Source of the DNA: Sabulicella glaciei
GTDB taxonomy: Bacteria; Pseudomonadota; Alphaproteobacteria; Acetobacterales; Acetobacteraceae
Assembly (NCBI RefSeq): GCF_026183895.1
Contig: NZ_JAPFQI010000032.1
Location: 1 to 33,647, forward strand
DNA length: 33,647 bases
Reading direction: 5' to 3'
Shown here: positions 24,472 to 33,225 of the stretch, in pieces
Layout: the number at the start of each line of letters is the position of its first letter
How positions within the stretch are numbered: position 1 is the first letter of the stretch
Notes under the pieces: model-generated
What the model was told of the DNA's origin: nothing
What the model saw: only the letters and a program-made list of their open reading frames with translations
Databases searched by the model: none
Translations under genes and position numbers: made by a program

Positions 24472-27400
24472 TTATTGGATGCGAGAGAAGTCAGGCGGCG
24501 GGATCGGGGGTACGCAGATCGGCTCCGCGATGCGGACGCCGCCGCTGCGCTCGGCCCCGGCGACGTCCTTGGTGGGCAGGAGGTTGCAGGCGATCTCCAG
24601 CAGGTTCCGCCCAGGCGCGGGCGGCACGCTCCGCAGCCGCACCAACCCATTCCGGTCCCAAGTCAGCAGGCGGAGGCGGTCTGGGGAGAATGTGGCGCCC
24701 GCGGCCGGGATCGGCTCGACGAGTTCACGTCCCGTGGCGCTGTCCCAGATCCGCACCAGAGCAGTGACGCCCTCAAAACCCCAGCTCAGGACCCGAAGGC
24801 CATCCAGGGAGAAGACGGCGGTGCCAACGTCGTCGCCGTGCCGCACGGGCTCGACGAGGTCGCGCCCCGTCGCCGCGTCCCACAGTCGCACAAGGCCGTC
24901 ATTCCCCCAGCTCAGAACCCGGACGCCCGCCGCGTCGAAGGACGCGCCCCGGGCGCTTGTCCCGTGCCGTACCGGCTCGACGAGGTCGCGCCCCGTCGCA
25001 GCGTCCCGCAGCCGCACCAGCCCATTGTCCGACCCCCAGCTCAGAACCCGAAGCCCGTCGGGCGAAAAGGCGGCGCCCGATCCGAAGTCTCCGAGTTGCA
25101 TCGGCTCGACCACATCGCGTCCCGTGCGCGCGTCCCAAAGCCGCATCATGCCGTCCGTGCCCCAGCTCAGGACCTGAAGCCCGTCTGCGGAGAACGCAAA
25201 TCCGAGGGCAGCTCCTTCGTGCCGCACGGGCTCGACAAGGTCGCGCCCCGTCGACGCGTCCCACAATCGAACCAGACCATCGGAGCCCCGGCTCAGCACG
25301 TGCCGGCCGTCAGGGGAGAAGAGGGCGCCATAGGCCCGGTTCCCATGCCGCACCGGCTCTACGAGGTCGCGGCCCGTCCCGGCGTCCCACAGCCGCACCA
25401 GGCCGTCCCTGCCCCAGCTCAGCACGCGCTGGCCGTCCGGCGAGAGCAGGGCGCCCGACGCAAGCTCGCCGTGCCGCACCGGCTCGACGAGGTCGTGCCC
25501 CGTCGCCGCGTCCCGCAACCGCACCAGTCCGTCGTCCGACCCCCAGCTCAGCAGTCGCGCGCCGTCCGGCGAGAAGACCGGTGGGAACGGATCGATATCT
25601 GCGCCGCGCGGGTACCGGAAGGGCTCGACGAGGTCGCGTCCCGTCCCGGCGTCCCACAGCCGTGCGACGCCGTTCTCGCCCCAACTCAAGACACGCGAGC
25701 CTTCAGGCGAGAAGGCCGCGGCAAGAACACTGCTCCCGTGCCGCGGCGGTGCGACGAGGTCGCGGCCCGTGCCCGCGTCCCAAAGACGCAGGCCTCCGTC
25801 GCGTCCCCAGCTCAGCCCTTGCGAGCCATCCGGGGAGAAGGAGGCGCCCAAGACCGCGCCGCCGTGCCGGACCGGCGGGAAGATGTCCTGCCCCGAGGCC
25901 ACGTCCCAGACCCGGACGCGGCCGTCCTCCCCCCAGCTTAGCGCACGCAGGCCCTCGGGAGAGAAGGCGACGCCGGAGGGGCCGCCCTCGTGCCGCACTG
26001 GCTCGGCGAGGCTCCGCCCCGTCGCCGCGTCCCAGAGTCGCACCGTTCCGCCCCAACCCCGGCTCAGAAGGCGCAGGCCGTCGGGGGAGATGGCAACGCC
26101 GTGCTCGGTTGGATGGCGGAGGGCACCTTCATGGCGCAGCGGCTCGACGAGGTCACGGCCGGTTGTCGTGTCCCAAATCCGAAGCAGACCGTCGGAACCC
26201 CAGCTCAACGCCCGCGTGCCGTCGGGGAACAGGCGGGAGCCCAAAAGGCTGCTCCCATGTTGCATTGGCTCGACAAGGTCTTGCCCGGTCTCGGCGTCCC
26301 AAAGCCGAATAAGCCCGTCCTCACCCCAACTCAGCACGCGTCGGCCGTTGGCGTCGAAGGATGCATCTCGGGCGGAGCGGCCATGCCGCACCGGCTCGAC
26401 GAGGTCGCGTCCTGTCACCACGTCCCGCAGCCGCACCAGCCCATCCCGGCCCCAGCTCAGCAAGCGGTCGCCGTCGGGCGAGAAGCGGGCGTAGGCGATG
26501 TCATAATGCCGCACTGGCTCGGTCAACTCGCGCCCGGACCCCGCGTCCCAGAGCCGCACGTCGCCCTCGCCCCAGCTCAGCACGCGCTGGCCGTTGGGCG
26601 ACAGGGCGGCGCCGGCTACCCTCCGCCCATGGCGTAAGGGCTCGACGAGGTCGCGGCCCGTGGCCGCATCCCAGAGCCGCACAAGGCCGTCGTCCCCCCA
26701 GCTGAGGACGCGCTGACCCTCGTGGTCGAAAGCCGCGTCGCCGTGGCCGAATTGGCTCTGGTGGCGTACCGGCGGGACGAGGCCTTGTCCCGTCGCCGCG
26801 TCCCAGAGCCGCACGAAGCCGTCCGGCCCAAAGCTCAGCACGCGCCGGCCGTCGGGCGAGAAGGCCGCACCGCTGGCCAAGCCTCCCAACGGGATCGGGG
26901 CAATGACTTCCCTTTGCGCGCGGTGCGCTTGGCTCAGCGCGTCGAGCGCCGCCGCGAGCTGCGGCCGCGGGTCGCCCTCGCGGCGCGGCCACGCGGCCAC
27001 GGCGAGCTGCACGGCCTCGAGGTAGCGCCCCTCGCGTGACGCCACGTCCGACAGCGCCGCGAGCGCGCGCGCCTCGTTCGCCACGGCCTCGCGCCTCGCC
27101 GCCTCGGCCCTGACCGCCTGCTCCCGCGCGAGGTCTCGCTGCCCTTCGGCCTTGCCGCGCAGCACGAAGAACACCGCGGCAAGGGCAGCGAGCAGGGCCA
27201 TGGTGGCGCCGCCGCCGGCCAGGACGCGGCGGTGCTGGCGGCGCTCGGCTTCCTCCTGTCGCCGCTCCGCCGCGCGGCACTCCTGCAGGTATGCCACATC
27301 GCGCGGCTCCAGCCGGGCGGCGAAGCGCGGCTCGGCCAGCGCCTCCCCCGCCTCTCGCAGCCGCTGCCCCCGGTGCGTCAGCAGGTCGACCCGGCGCAGG

Positions 27401-29067
27401 CGCCGGTCCCACTCCTCCGCCGCGCGCCGCACGCCCTCCAGCAGCCGCAGCTTGTCGGCGTCCTCGGCCAGCCACGCCGCCAGGCTCGGCCACACCCGCA
27501 GCAGCGCCTCGTGCGCCACCTCCACCGTCTCCCGCCCCGCCGCGTCGCGGTCCGCCACCAGCAGCCGCGCCGCCACCAGCCGGTCCACCAAGGGGTCGGC
27601 GCGGCGCAGGATTGCCTCGCGCGGCGCCCGCTCCCGCACGAAGCCGCCCGCCTCCGTCGCCCGCACCAGCCCGGGAACGAACGCCGCGCGCAGCGCCTCC
27701 CGGTCCTCGGCCGACAGTTCCTCCACCTGGATCGCGGCGTCGGCCTCGTTGCGCACCGATCCTTCGAGCCCGCCGAGTGCCGCGTAGTCCGCGAGCGTCA
27801 GCCGGTCGTCCGTGTTGCGCCGGTCGTGCAGCCGGCGGAGGGTGTAGGCGAGCAGCGGCAGGGCGTCCGGCGTCGCGACGTCGCGCTGGATCGCGTCCAC
27901 CAGATCGTCATCCACCCGCAGGCGGATGTGTTGGGCGGGGCCGCGAACCACCTCCGGCACGCGTTCGAGCGGCATGGGCCCGAGCGGGAAGGCCTCGAAC
28001 GCCAGCTCGGGCCGCCCCTCGGTCGCGCGCACGGCCGGGTGCTGCTGCCACAGGCCGAGCATGTCGGAGCGGATCGTGGCCACTACAATCAGCTCGCGGT
28101 CGGCGCCGGCGAGAGCGGCCCCGAGCAGGTGCAGGAGGCGGGGGCTTCCCTCGCCGCCGTCGGGGGCGAGCAGCTCCTCGGCCTGGTCGATGGCGAGCAG
28201 CACCGTCGCCTCCGGCCGGCCGGCCCGCCGCCGGAGGTCGCGGGCAAGGTCGCGCAGGCATGCACCGTCGGGCGGATCCGCGGCTGCGGCCGCGCGCAGC
28301 CCCGCCGCCAAGGCGCCGTCCCCGCCGTACTCTGCGAAGGCCCCGGCAAGGGCGTCGGCCAGCTCGCCGAGTGGGTCGGCGCCGCGACGAAAGGCGCGCA
28401 CCCGGAGCCAGTGAGTAGAGTCCTTCCGGAGGCGAGGCAGGACGCCGGCGCGCATCAGCGAGGACTTGCCGCTGCCGGAGGCGCCGGTGACCAGCAGCAG
28501 GCGCGGCGCGCCCTGCCCCTGGCGGCGGAGGCGCTCCAGCGCCTCGACGGCGCGCCAGCTTTCCTCGCCGCGGCCGAAGAACACCGCCGCGTCCTCCTCC
28601 CCGAAGGCGGCGAGGCCCGGGTAGACGGGCCGCGTGGGGTCCCAGTCGAAGGCGTCGCGCGGGTCGAGCCCGCGCTCGCGGAGGCCGCGGGCGAGCTTGG
28701 CCAGTTCGGCGTCGCGGTCGGCGGCGGTCCCGGTGAGGTCGGCCTCCTGTAGCGCGGGGACGACCCGGCCGCCGGGGGTAGGTTTGGTCCGGACTACGAA
28801 GACCGGCTTGCCCTGCTCGCGGGCCAGGGCGAGTTCGGCGAAGCACCACTTGGAGACGAGCCAGTCGGGTGTGAGGACGACAAGGACGGCCTGGGAGCGG
28901 CGCAGCGCCCGGTAGATCTCCCGTTCCCAGTCGACGCCGGCCGGGATGCCATCGGCTGGGTCGAAGTCGAGGAACAGGCGCTTGTGGCCCTGTGCCGCGA
29001 GCCAGTCCCTCAGGGAGGCCGCGTCGGCGTTGTCGGTGCTTCGGTGGCTAATAAAAATCGCGGTCAC
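24472..29067 (-). CDS. TIR / nSTAND NTPase / transmembrane / WD40 protein
   Basis: The protein has 1,531 residues. Residues 1-95 form a TIR domain: AIFISHRSTDNADA, an LFLDFDP strand, and SKWCFAEL, whose Glu (about 78) is at the place of the NADase catalytic residue. Residues 150-600 form an nSTAND-type NTPase with FFGRGEES, Walker A GASGSGKSS (195-203), Walker B VLLAIDQAEE (289-298) and the winged-helix motif VAHEALLRVWPSLAAWL. A predicted transmembrane helix lies at 614-636, then a charged coiled segment. Residues 726-1480 hold 17 full WD40 repeats and one partial. The layout is that of a STAND sensor: WD40 recognises a signal, the NTPase oligomerises, and TIR degrades NAD+ or makes a signal molecule. 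The start is GTG 29067 without a strong ribosome site, fixed by the TIR beginning. It lies divergent from a SLATT-like membrane gene. Confidence 0.88.
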   Translation of the reverse strand: MTAIFISHRSTDNADAASLRDWLAAQGHKRLFLDFDPADGIPAGVDWEREIYRALRRSQAVLVVLTPDWLVSKWCFAELALAREQGKPVFVVRTKPTPGGRVVPALQEADLTGTAADRDAELAKLARGLRERGLDPRDAFDWDPTRPVYPGLAAFGEEDAAVFFGRGEESWRAVEALERLRRQGQGAPRLLLVTGASGSGKSSLMRAGVLPRLRKDSTHWLRVRAFRRGADPLGELADALAGAFAEYGGDGALAAGLRAAAAADPPDGACLRDLARDLRRRAGRPEATVLLAIDQAEELLAPDGGEGSPRLLHLLGAALAGADRELIVVATIRSDMLGLWQQHPAVRATEGRPELAFEAFPLGPMPLERVPEVVRGPAQHIRLRVDDDLVDAIQRDVATPDALPLLAYTLRRLHDRRNTDDRLTLADYAALGGLEGSVRNEADAAIQVEELSAEDREALRAAFVPGLVRATEAGGFVRERAPREAILRRADPLVDRLVAARLLVADRDAAGRETVEVAHEALLRVWPSLAAWLAEDADKLRLLEGVRRAAEEWDRRLRRVDLLTHRGQRLREAGEALAEPRFAARLEPRDVAYLQECRAAERRQEEAERRQHRRVLAGGGATMALLAALAAVFFVLRGKAEGQRDLAREQAVRAEAARREAVANEARALAALSDVASREGRYLEAVQLAVAAWPRREGDPRPQLAAALDALSQAHRAQREVIAPIPLGGLASGAAFSPDGRRVLSFGPDGFVRLWDAATGQGLVPPVRHQSQFGHGDAAFDHEGQRVLSWGDDGLVRLWDAATGRDLVEPLRHGRRVAGAALSPNGQRVLSWGEGDVRLWDAGSGRELTEPVRHYDIAYARFSPDGDRLLSWGRDGLVRLRDVVTGRDLVEPVRHGRSARDASFDANGRRVLSWGEDGLIRLWDAETGQDLVEPMQHGSSLLGSRLFPDGTRALSWGSDGLLRIWDTTTGRDLVEPLRHEGALRHPTEHGVAISPDGLRLLSRGWGGTVRLWDAATGRSLAEPVRHEGGPSGVAFSPEGLRALSWGEDGRVRVWDVASGQDIFPPVRHGGAVLGASFSPDGSQGLSWGRDGGLRLWDAGTGRDLVAPPRHGSSVLAAAFSPEGSRVLSWGENGVARLWDAGTGRDLVEPFRYPRGADIDPFPPVFSPDGARLLSWGSDDGLVRLRDAATGHDLVEPVRHGELASGALLSPDGQRVLSWGRDGLVRLWDAGTGRDLVEPVRHGNRAYGALFSPDGRHVLSRGSDGLVRLWDASTGRDLVEPVRHEGAALGFAFSADGLQVLSWGTDGMMRLWDARTGRDVVEPMQLGDFGSGAAFSPDGLRVLSWGSDNGLVRLRDAATGRDLVEPVRHGTSARGASFDAAGVRVLSWGNDGLVRLWDAATGRDLVEPVRHGDDVGTAVFSLDGLRVLSWGFEGVTALVRIWDSATGRELVEPIPAAGATFSPDRLRLLTWDRNGLVRLRSVPPAPGRNLLEIACNLLPTKDVAGAERSGGVRIAEPICVPPIPPPDFSRIQ
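24628..26892 (-). repeat. Highly uniform WD40 repeat array (17 units and a partial one)
   Basis: Units of about 42 codons share FSPDGxRVLSWGxDGLVRLWDAATGRDLVEPVRHG with few changes. Variation is concentrated in the two or three residues after RHG at the start of each blade. Two units (the seventh and eleventh) carry small insertions at their junctions. Seventeen to eighteen blades would make more than two seven-bladed propellers. At DNA level the near-identity makes recombination between units likely. Confidence 0.85.
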
Positions 29068-29440
29068 GGCGCGGCCACGGCGGCTATCCCTCGCAGGCCT
29101 GGGCCCAAGGCTTTCCCCACCGGCCCGCCGTGGTCAAGCAGTTTGGGGCGATGGCGCCAACCGGAGCTAGGTGCCGCCGTCAGCGGGCAGGCGGTTACGG
29201 GTTCCGCCGCAGCCGCGCCGACCACGCTGGCCAGACCTCCGCCGGGGCGCCCGGACGCCAGACTCCGCGAGGTTCGGGTGGATCACCGAAGCGCGTGGTG
29301 GGGCAGCCGTCCGTGTGGGACTGTCGCAGACGCCTCTGTCTCCCGTCTTGCCAGGCTCCAACAAGGCAACGTTGCCAGGCAGCCCGCAAACAGTGCCAAA
29401 CTCGCGCCGCTTTGCTTCCGGTCTTCGGCAGGGTTCCTTG
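29068..29440. promoter_or_regulatory. Divergent promoter region with a 12-bp palindrome
   Basis: This 373-base gap separates the start codons of the TIR-NTPase gene and the SLATT-like gene, and I see no gene in it. It contains the perfect palindrome GGCAACGTTGCC at 29365-29376. It also has two direct copies of TTGCCAGGC at 29348-29356 and 29372-29380, the second overlapping the palindrome. These lie 60-95 bases before the plus-strand start and could bind a dimeric repressor. No clear -10/-35 pair was assigned. Confidence 0.4.
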
Positions 29441-30379
29441 ATGAGTGATGCGCCAGCGCTTCCAGCCTCGGTCTCGGGCGACCCGGAGTACCGACACGTT
29501 CACGAGCGGCGGGAGGAGGCGGCCGCCGCGGCCCGCGGCGCCCAGGAGAAGTACCGCCGGCTGATCCGAGGCTTCATCGCCTCAACCGCTTTTGCCGCGG
29601 TGGCAGGCGGCTTGGTGCTGTACGGGGCCGACGCCACCACCCCGGCGGAGGCAGCTCAGAGCAGCACCCTTAAGGCCCTCGCCGGGTCGCCGCCGGTGCA
29701 CGTGGCGCTGCGAACGGTCCAGGCTCTCGCGGTGGCCGTGGCGGCCTTTTGCGCCTACGCCCTCAACACGCAGGATCACGCCAGGGTGTGGCGGGAGGAG
29801 CGGGAGAAGGCCGAAGCGGGCCGCTGCGAGCGCGCCCGCGTCGCCCTGCGGGTCGGCCACGGACAAGGGCCGGCCGAGTTCCGGGCCGCCGGCGACTGGG
29901 CCGTCGCCGACCTCGTGGAGGGGCAGATCCGGTACCTCGGCAAGGCCGTCGAAGCGCACGACGCCACGTCGTCCCGGCTGACGCTGCTGGCGGGCCTCGT
30001 GCTGGCGGCGGCGGCGGCCGGGCCCGTGCTGGCCGCAGCGGGCCTGCCGGCCCTCGTCCTGGTTGGCGGCTTGGCGGCCGTCGTCACGCCAGCGCTGCTG
30101 GCCGGCTTCAAGAGCTGGGGCGAGGCGACGGGGAGCGCCGAGCGGGCGCGTCTGCACCGGGCCACGCGAGACCTCTTGCGCGACATCCTCCGGCGCCGGC
30201 GGGAGTTCGACCGGGCGATCGACGCGAACGACCTCGCCGATGCGCTGCTCTATGTGGACGAGATCTGCGCGGCGCTGCGGACCGACGTGGAGGGTTTCCT
30301 GCGCATCGCGCGCGGCGCGCCGGTGCCGCCCGCGTCAGCGGCCGGCGGCACGCCCGCCGACCGCGCTGGGCGGAGCTGA
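29441..30379 (+). CDS. SLATT-like four-helix membrane protein, putative effector
   Basis: The protein has 312 residues. A charged helical N-terminus (15-43) leads to two membrane helices (about 44-62 and 88-108). A cytoplasmic helical segment with RVWREEREKAEAGR (115-128) follows. Two more membrane helices (181-200 and 203-222) precede a second charged helix region with SWGEATGSAERARLHRATR (225-243). A two-helix hairpin followed by a Trp and an Arg/Ala-Glu motif is the pattern of SLATT domains, which act as membrane pores in nucleotide-triggered and TIR/STAND-linked defence systems. The protein looks like two such units in tandem. That assignment is inference; no sequence identity was checked. 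ATG 29441 has CAGGG upstream and starts the protein sensibly; the open frame back to 29171 is not protein-like. It is divergent from the TIR-NTPase-WD40 gene. Confidence 0.65.
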   Translation: MSDAPALPASVSGDPEYRHVHERREEAAAAARGAQEKYRRLIRGFIASTAFAAVAGGLVLYGADATTPAEAAQSSTLKALAGSPPVHVALRTVQALAVAVAAFCAYALNTQDHARVWREEREKAEAGRCERARVALRVGHGQGPAEFRAAGDWAVADLVEGQIRYLGKAVEAHDATSSRLTLLAGLVLAAAAAGPVLAAAGLPALVLVGGLAAVVTPALLAGFKSWGEATGSAERARLHRATRDLLRDILRRRREFDRAIDANDLADALLYVDEICAALRTDVEGFLRIARGAPVPPASAAGGTPADRAGRS

Positions 30380-30437
30380 GCGATATGTCTGCCAATCCGC
30401 TGCTATTCCTGCGGACCTTCTCTGCCATCGTCCAGCA

Positions 30438-30905
30438 TCAGCGGCATTGCACGGAGATGATCGCCTCTACACGTTCGGGGCGAGGCAGGGCGCTATCAGA
30501 ACGAGTCATAGGATGGACTATAAGCAGCACGCTTCTATAAGCGCGAGGCACTGTCTGGCTAACTAGCAGGCTGTTTGAAAGATACCAGCGGCGAGCGGTG
30601 AAGGAGCACTCGTCGCCGCGATGGAAGCTGATTTCGCCTGTGAGGCTGCCATCCTCTTCGAGTTGGGCGTCGCCATCGCCGGAGGCATTGTCCATCTCGT
30701 CGCTGCCCTCCCAGGTGAAGTGGACACTGTCGCTGCTGGCGTGCCCATCGATCTCGCCCTGGACGTCATCAAAGGCGAATTCGCCGCCTCCATCCGCGTC
30801 GAGGCGGATGTAGCCGGATCCGAGCAGGTCGATGAACGCGGCGTCCCATAGTTCCATGCTGGTGATCCGCCATCGGCCGAGCAGCCGATGACCCTTGGTG
30901 GTCAT
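30438..30905 (-). CDS. Conserved small hypothetical protein with an odd C-terminal tail
   Basis: The protein has 155 residues. Residues 1-107 (MTTKGHRLLGRWRIT, ELWDAAFIDLLG, FAFDDVQGEIDG, HFTWEGSDEMD, DGSLTGEISFHRGDECSFTARRW) match a widespread family of acidic, soluble, beta-rich proteins of about 110 residues and unknown role. The next 48 residues are basic, unlike that family, and look like read-through into unrelated DNA after loss of the normal stop codon. The ATG overlaps the stop codon of the decayed IS5 transposase upstream (ATGA), and there is no good ribosome site. The original promoter has therefore probably been displaced. The gene is convergent with the SLATT-like gene, 58 bases apart. 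Confidence 0.6.
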   Translation of the reverse strand: MTTKGHRLLGRWRITSMELWDAAFIDLLGSGYIRLDADGGGEFAFDDVQGEIDGHASSDSVHFTWEGSDEMDNASGDGDAQLEEDGSLTGEISFHRGDECSFTARRWYLSNSLLVSQTVPRAYRSVLLIVHPMTRSDSALPRPERVEAIISVQCR

Positions 30906-31978
30906 GGCGGGGTGGCCACGAGAAGCTTGGGCAATGGGACGAGGTTGTAGGCGGCTATGGCAAAGGCGAACTGCCATTCGATCTTGGCGAGGCCACGGTG
31001 TCGCGCCTTGCGCAACCCAGCCACCGTCTTGGCCCAGCCGAAGGCCTCCTCGATCCTCTTCCTGACCCGTCGGCTGACGGCATAACTGGAATGGCGGGTG
31101 GTGCGGCCATCAATGGCCGAGCGCCGCCCGCTGGTGTTCTGCGCTAGGTGCGGCGTAACATTGATCTCGCGCAGTTCGGCGACGAGGTCGCGCGTATCGA
31201 AGCCCTTATCGGCGCTGTGCGTGATCGGACATGGCCGGTCGGCGTGCGGCCCCACCAGATGCAATGCCGCCAGACGTTCGGCATGGCCTGAGGCGCGGGT
31301 CGCGATGGCGCCGACGATCAGGCCATTGCGGTTCTCAATCAGCGCATGGCCCATGAAGCAGAGCTTGGCCTCCTTGCCCTGCCTCTTGTGAAGGAGCTGG
31401 ACATCCGGATCAGTGGTCGAAGCATGGGTGTCATTGCCGCGCTTCTGGCCGCGGAAGTCCTGCTCACTGTTGCGTCCCGCATCGGGCAGCGGGCCCGAGT
31501 CATCCTTCGGGCGGAAACTCTTGGTGCTGGCCCAGGTCTCGAGCAGGCTGCCATCGACCCAGAAGTGCTCGTTCGAAAGCAACGCTAGGACCTTGGGCTG
31601 CCCCAGCACGGTGGCCAGGAAGCGCGAGGCGACCTCCCCCTCCAGTAGCCGATCGTGGTTCTTCGTGAAGGTGGTTGCGTCCCCGACCGGATCATCCACG
31701 CCGACGCCAACGAATCAGCGGAACAGCAGATCAAAGTCGATGCGCTCGACCAGCTGTCGCTCCGAGCGAGTGGAATAGAAGGCCTGCAGCAGCAAGGCAC
31801 GCAACAGACGCTCGGGCGGGATCAGATCCCGCCCGGCCGGGCGGATAGAGTACGTCAAACTCGGCGGACATCTCGCGCAGCGCCGCCTTCGAGGCCGCGA
31901 ATCATCCGTAGCGGGTGGTCGGGGGACAGGAACTACGAGGCGTTCAGGCACTCGGCCCGCAGCCGCGCGCTGGATCAT
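30902..31978 (-). pseudogene. IS5-family transposase, decayed
   Basis: The C-terminal two thirds (30902-31699) are good IS5 sequence: HFWVDGSLLETWASTKSF, a GNDTHASTTDPD segment, a SADKGFDTRDLVAEL segment and RKRIEEAFGWAKTVAGLRK. The same frame continues upstream through a TGA at 31715-31717, in a place where relatives have Trp (DLLFR-stop-FVGVGVDDPV), to ERLLRALLLQAFYSTRSERQ. Further upstream the N-terminus is spread over two other frames (PDHPLRMIRGLEGG and LREMSAEFDVLY). One nonsense change and at least two frameshifts make it inactive. Its stop overlaps the start codon of the next gene by ATGA. I could not find terminal repeats. Confidence 0.78.
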
Positions 31979-32160
31979 CGAAGCATAAAGAACCAGCTAC
32001 AACATGACACGCCCGCACGCGAACCTGAACGTACTCCCTCAGCAGCCTTTGCAGCCCGCGCTGTACTGGGGCAAAAAAGTAACAGGCTCCGCGCATGAGC
32101 GAAAATGGTGAGGGACGAGGGGAAGGGTAAAAATGTTTGGGTCTCGTTAGGGAACAACGC

Positions 32161-33225
32161 ATGCGTGGTGCTGCTCTCCTGCGCCTTTGCTCGGTGGCGA
32201 TCGCGGTGCTGGCAGGGTGCGCCGGATCGCCGGTGGCGACGCCAGCGCCACCCTCCATGCAGGATCCAACATCGGCGGCGACCGACCGTCGGGCGGACTG
32301 TGTGTTGGTGGACAGCGACGCGGGCCTCGATGACCTACGCGCGATCGCCGTGCTCGCACCGCACCGGCGCATCGCCGCCGTGGTAGCCACGGAAGGGCTG
32401 GCGACACCGCGCGGCGGCGCTCGGGCGCTGCGCGCCTACCTGCGCGGCACCGGAATTCCCGTGGTGGAGGGTGCCTCGCCGCCGCCCGGGCGCGGTCCCG
32501 ATCCGCACCGCGTCCGCGGACTCGACGGCCCGCGCATCACTGCCGAGACCCTGAACGGCACGCTTCCAGCCGCCGACCCTGCCAGCCAGGCCGGGGAAGC
32601 GCCCGCGCCTTCCTTGGAGGCGGAGGTCGAACGCCTGACAGCCGGCTGTGAGCGGCTCGACCTGTTGATGATCGGGCCCTGGACGTCGTTCCTGCGCTAT
32701 GACCGCGCAGTCGTAGCGCGGCTGGCCCGCGTGGTCGCCCAGGGCAGCCCGTTCCCCGATGACGAGGCGCGTGGCCAGCCCGACGGGTGGAACTGCCGGT
32801 ACGACTACTCGGCCTGCCGGGAGGCCTTCGCGCGGCTGGGGCGGCGCGACCTGCGAGCGGACTGGGTCGACATCCCGCAGGGGGCCAGGACGTGCGGCTC
32901 GGCCGAGCCGGGAAAGGATGCCGCGGGCCGGAGGGTCTATTCCTTTACGCCGGATGCGGAGATGGCATGGGCCTTCGCCGCCACACCGGACGAGCTGCCC
33001 CGGAACCTCGGGCGGTTGATGTTGCATAACCCGGTCGGGCTGGAACGCACCTCCCTCTGGGACGACCTTGCTGCGCTGTACCTGCTGCGGCCCGACATCT
33101 TCGGCCGCGTGCGCGACCCCTCGGGCAGGTCCGGCGGGCACTTCGAACCGTGCGTGCCGGCCCAGCAGGTCCGTGACATGCTGGTCGCCGCCTCGGCGGG
33201 ACCGCCTTCGAACCTGGGCCGCTGA
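32161..33225 (+). CDS. Lipoprotein with nucleoside-hydrolase fold
   Basis: The protein has 354 residues. A lipoprotein signal ([20 protein letters not shown]) has a lipobox LAGC at residues 17-20, so it is expected to be anchored in a membrane by its Cys. After a Pro/Ala-rich linker, [19 protein letters not shown] matches the DTDxGxDD metal and ribose-binding motif of inosine-uridine nucleoside hydrolases. [13 protein letters not shown] resembles the GPLTNLA segment of the same family, and [17 protein letters not shown] takes the place of the usual substrate loop. The family splits the N-glycosidic bond of nucleosides; here the export signal suggests salvage outside the cytoplasm or a different substrate. 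ATG 32161 has AGGGAA upstream; ATG 32137 would spoil the signal peptide. It appears to stand alone. Confidence 0.75.
   Translation: MRGAALLRLCSVAIAVLAGCAGSPVATPAPPSMQDPTSAATDRRADCVLVDSDAGLDDLRAIAVLAPHRRIAAVVATEGLATPRGGARALRAYLRGTGIPVVEGASPPPGRGPDPHRVRGLDGPRITAETLNGTLPAADPASQAGEAPAPSLEAEVERLTAGCERLDLLMIGPWTSFLRYDRAVVARLARVVAQGSPFPDDEARGQPDGWNCRYDYSACREAFARLGRRDLRADWVDIPQGARTCGSAEPGKDAAGRRVYSFTPDAEMAWAFAATPDELPRNLGRLMLHNPVGLERTSLWDDLAALYLLRPDIFGRVRDPSGRSGGHFEPCVPAQQVRDMLVAASAGPPSNLGR

Noticed and set aside
24460-25941. A 493-codon plus-strand open frame opposite the WD40 array
   Set aside because: Its internal repeats mirror the WD40 repeats on the other strand; no known domain is present.
24628-26892. 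Regular direct repeats that might suggest a CRISPR array
   Set aside because: The period is about 126-129 bases, the repeats are in frame and encode WD40 blades; there are no short repeats with unique spacers and no cas genes.
27232-28752. A 506-codon plus-strand open frame opposite the NTPase domain
   Set aside because: The minus strand has the Walker motifs and TIR domain in one frame; this is antisense shadow.
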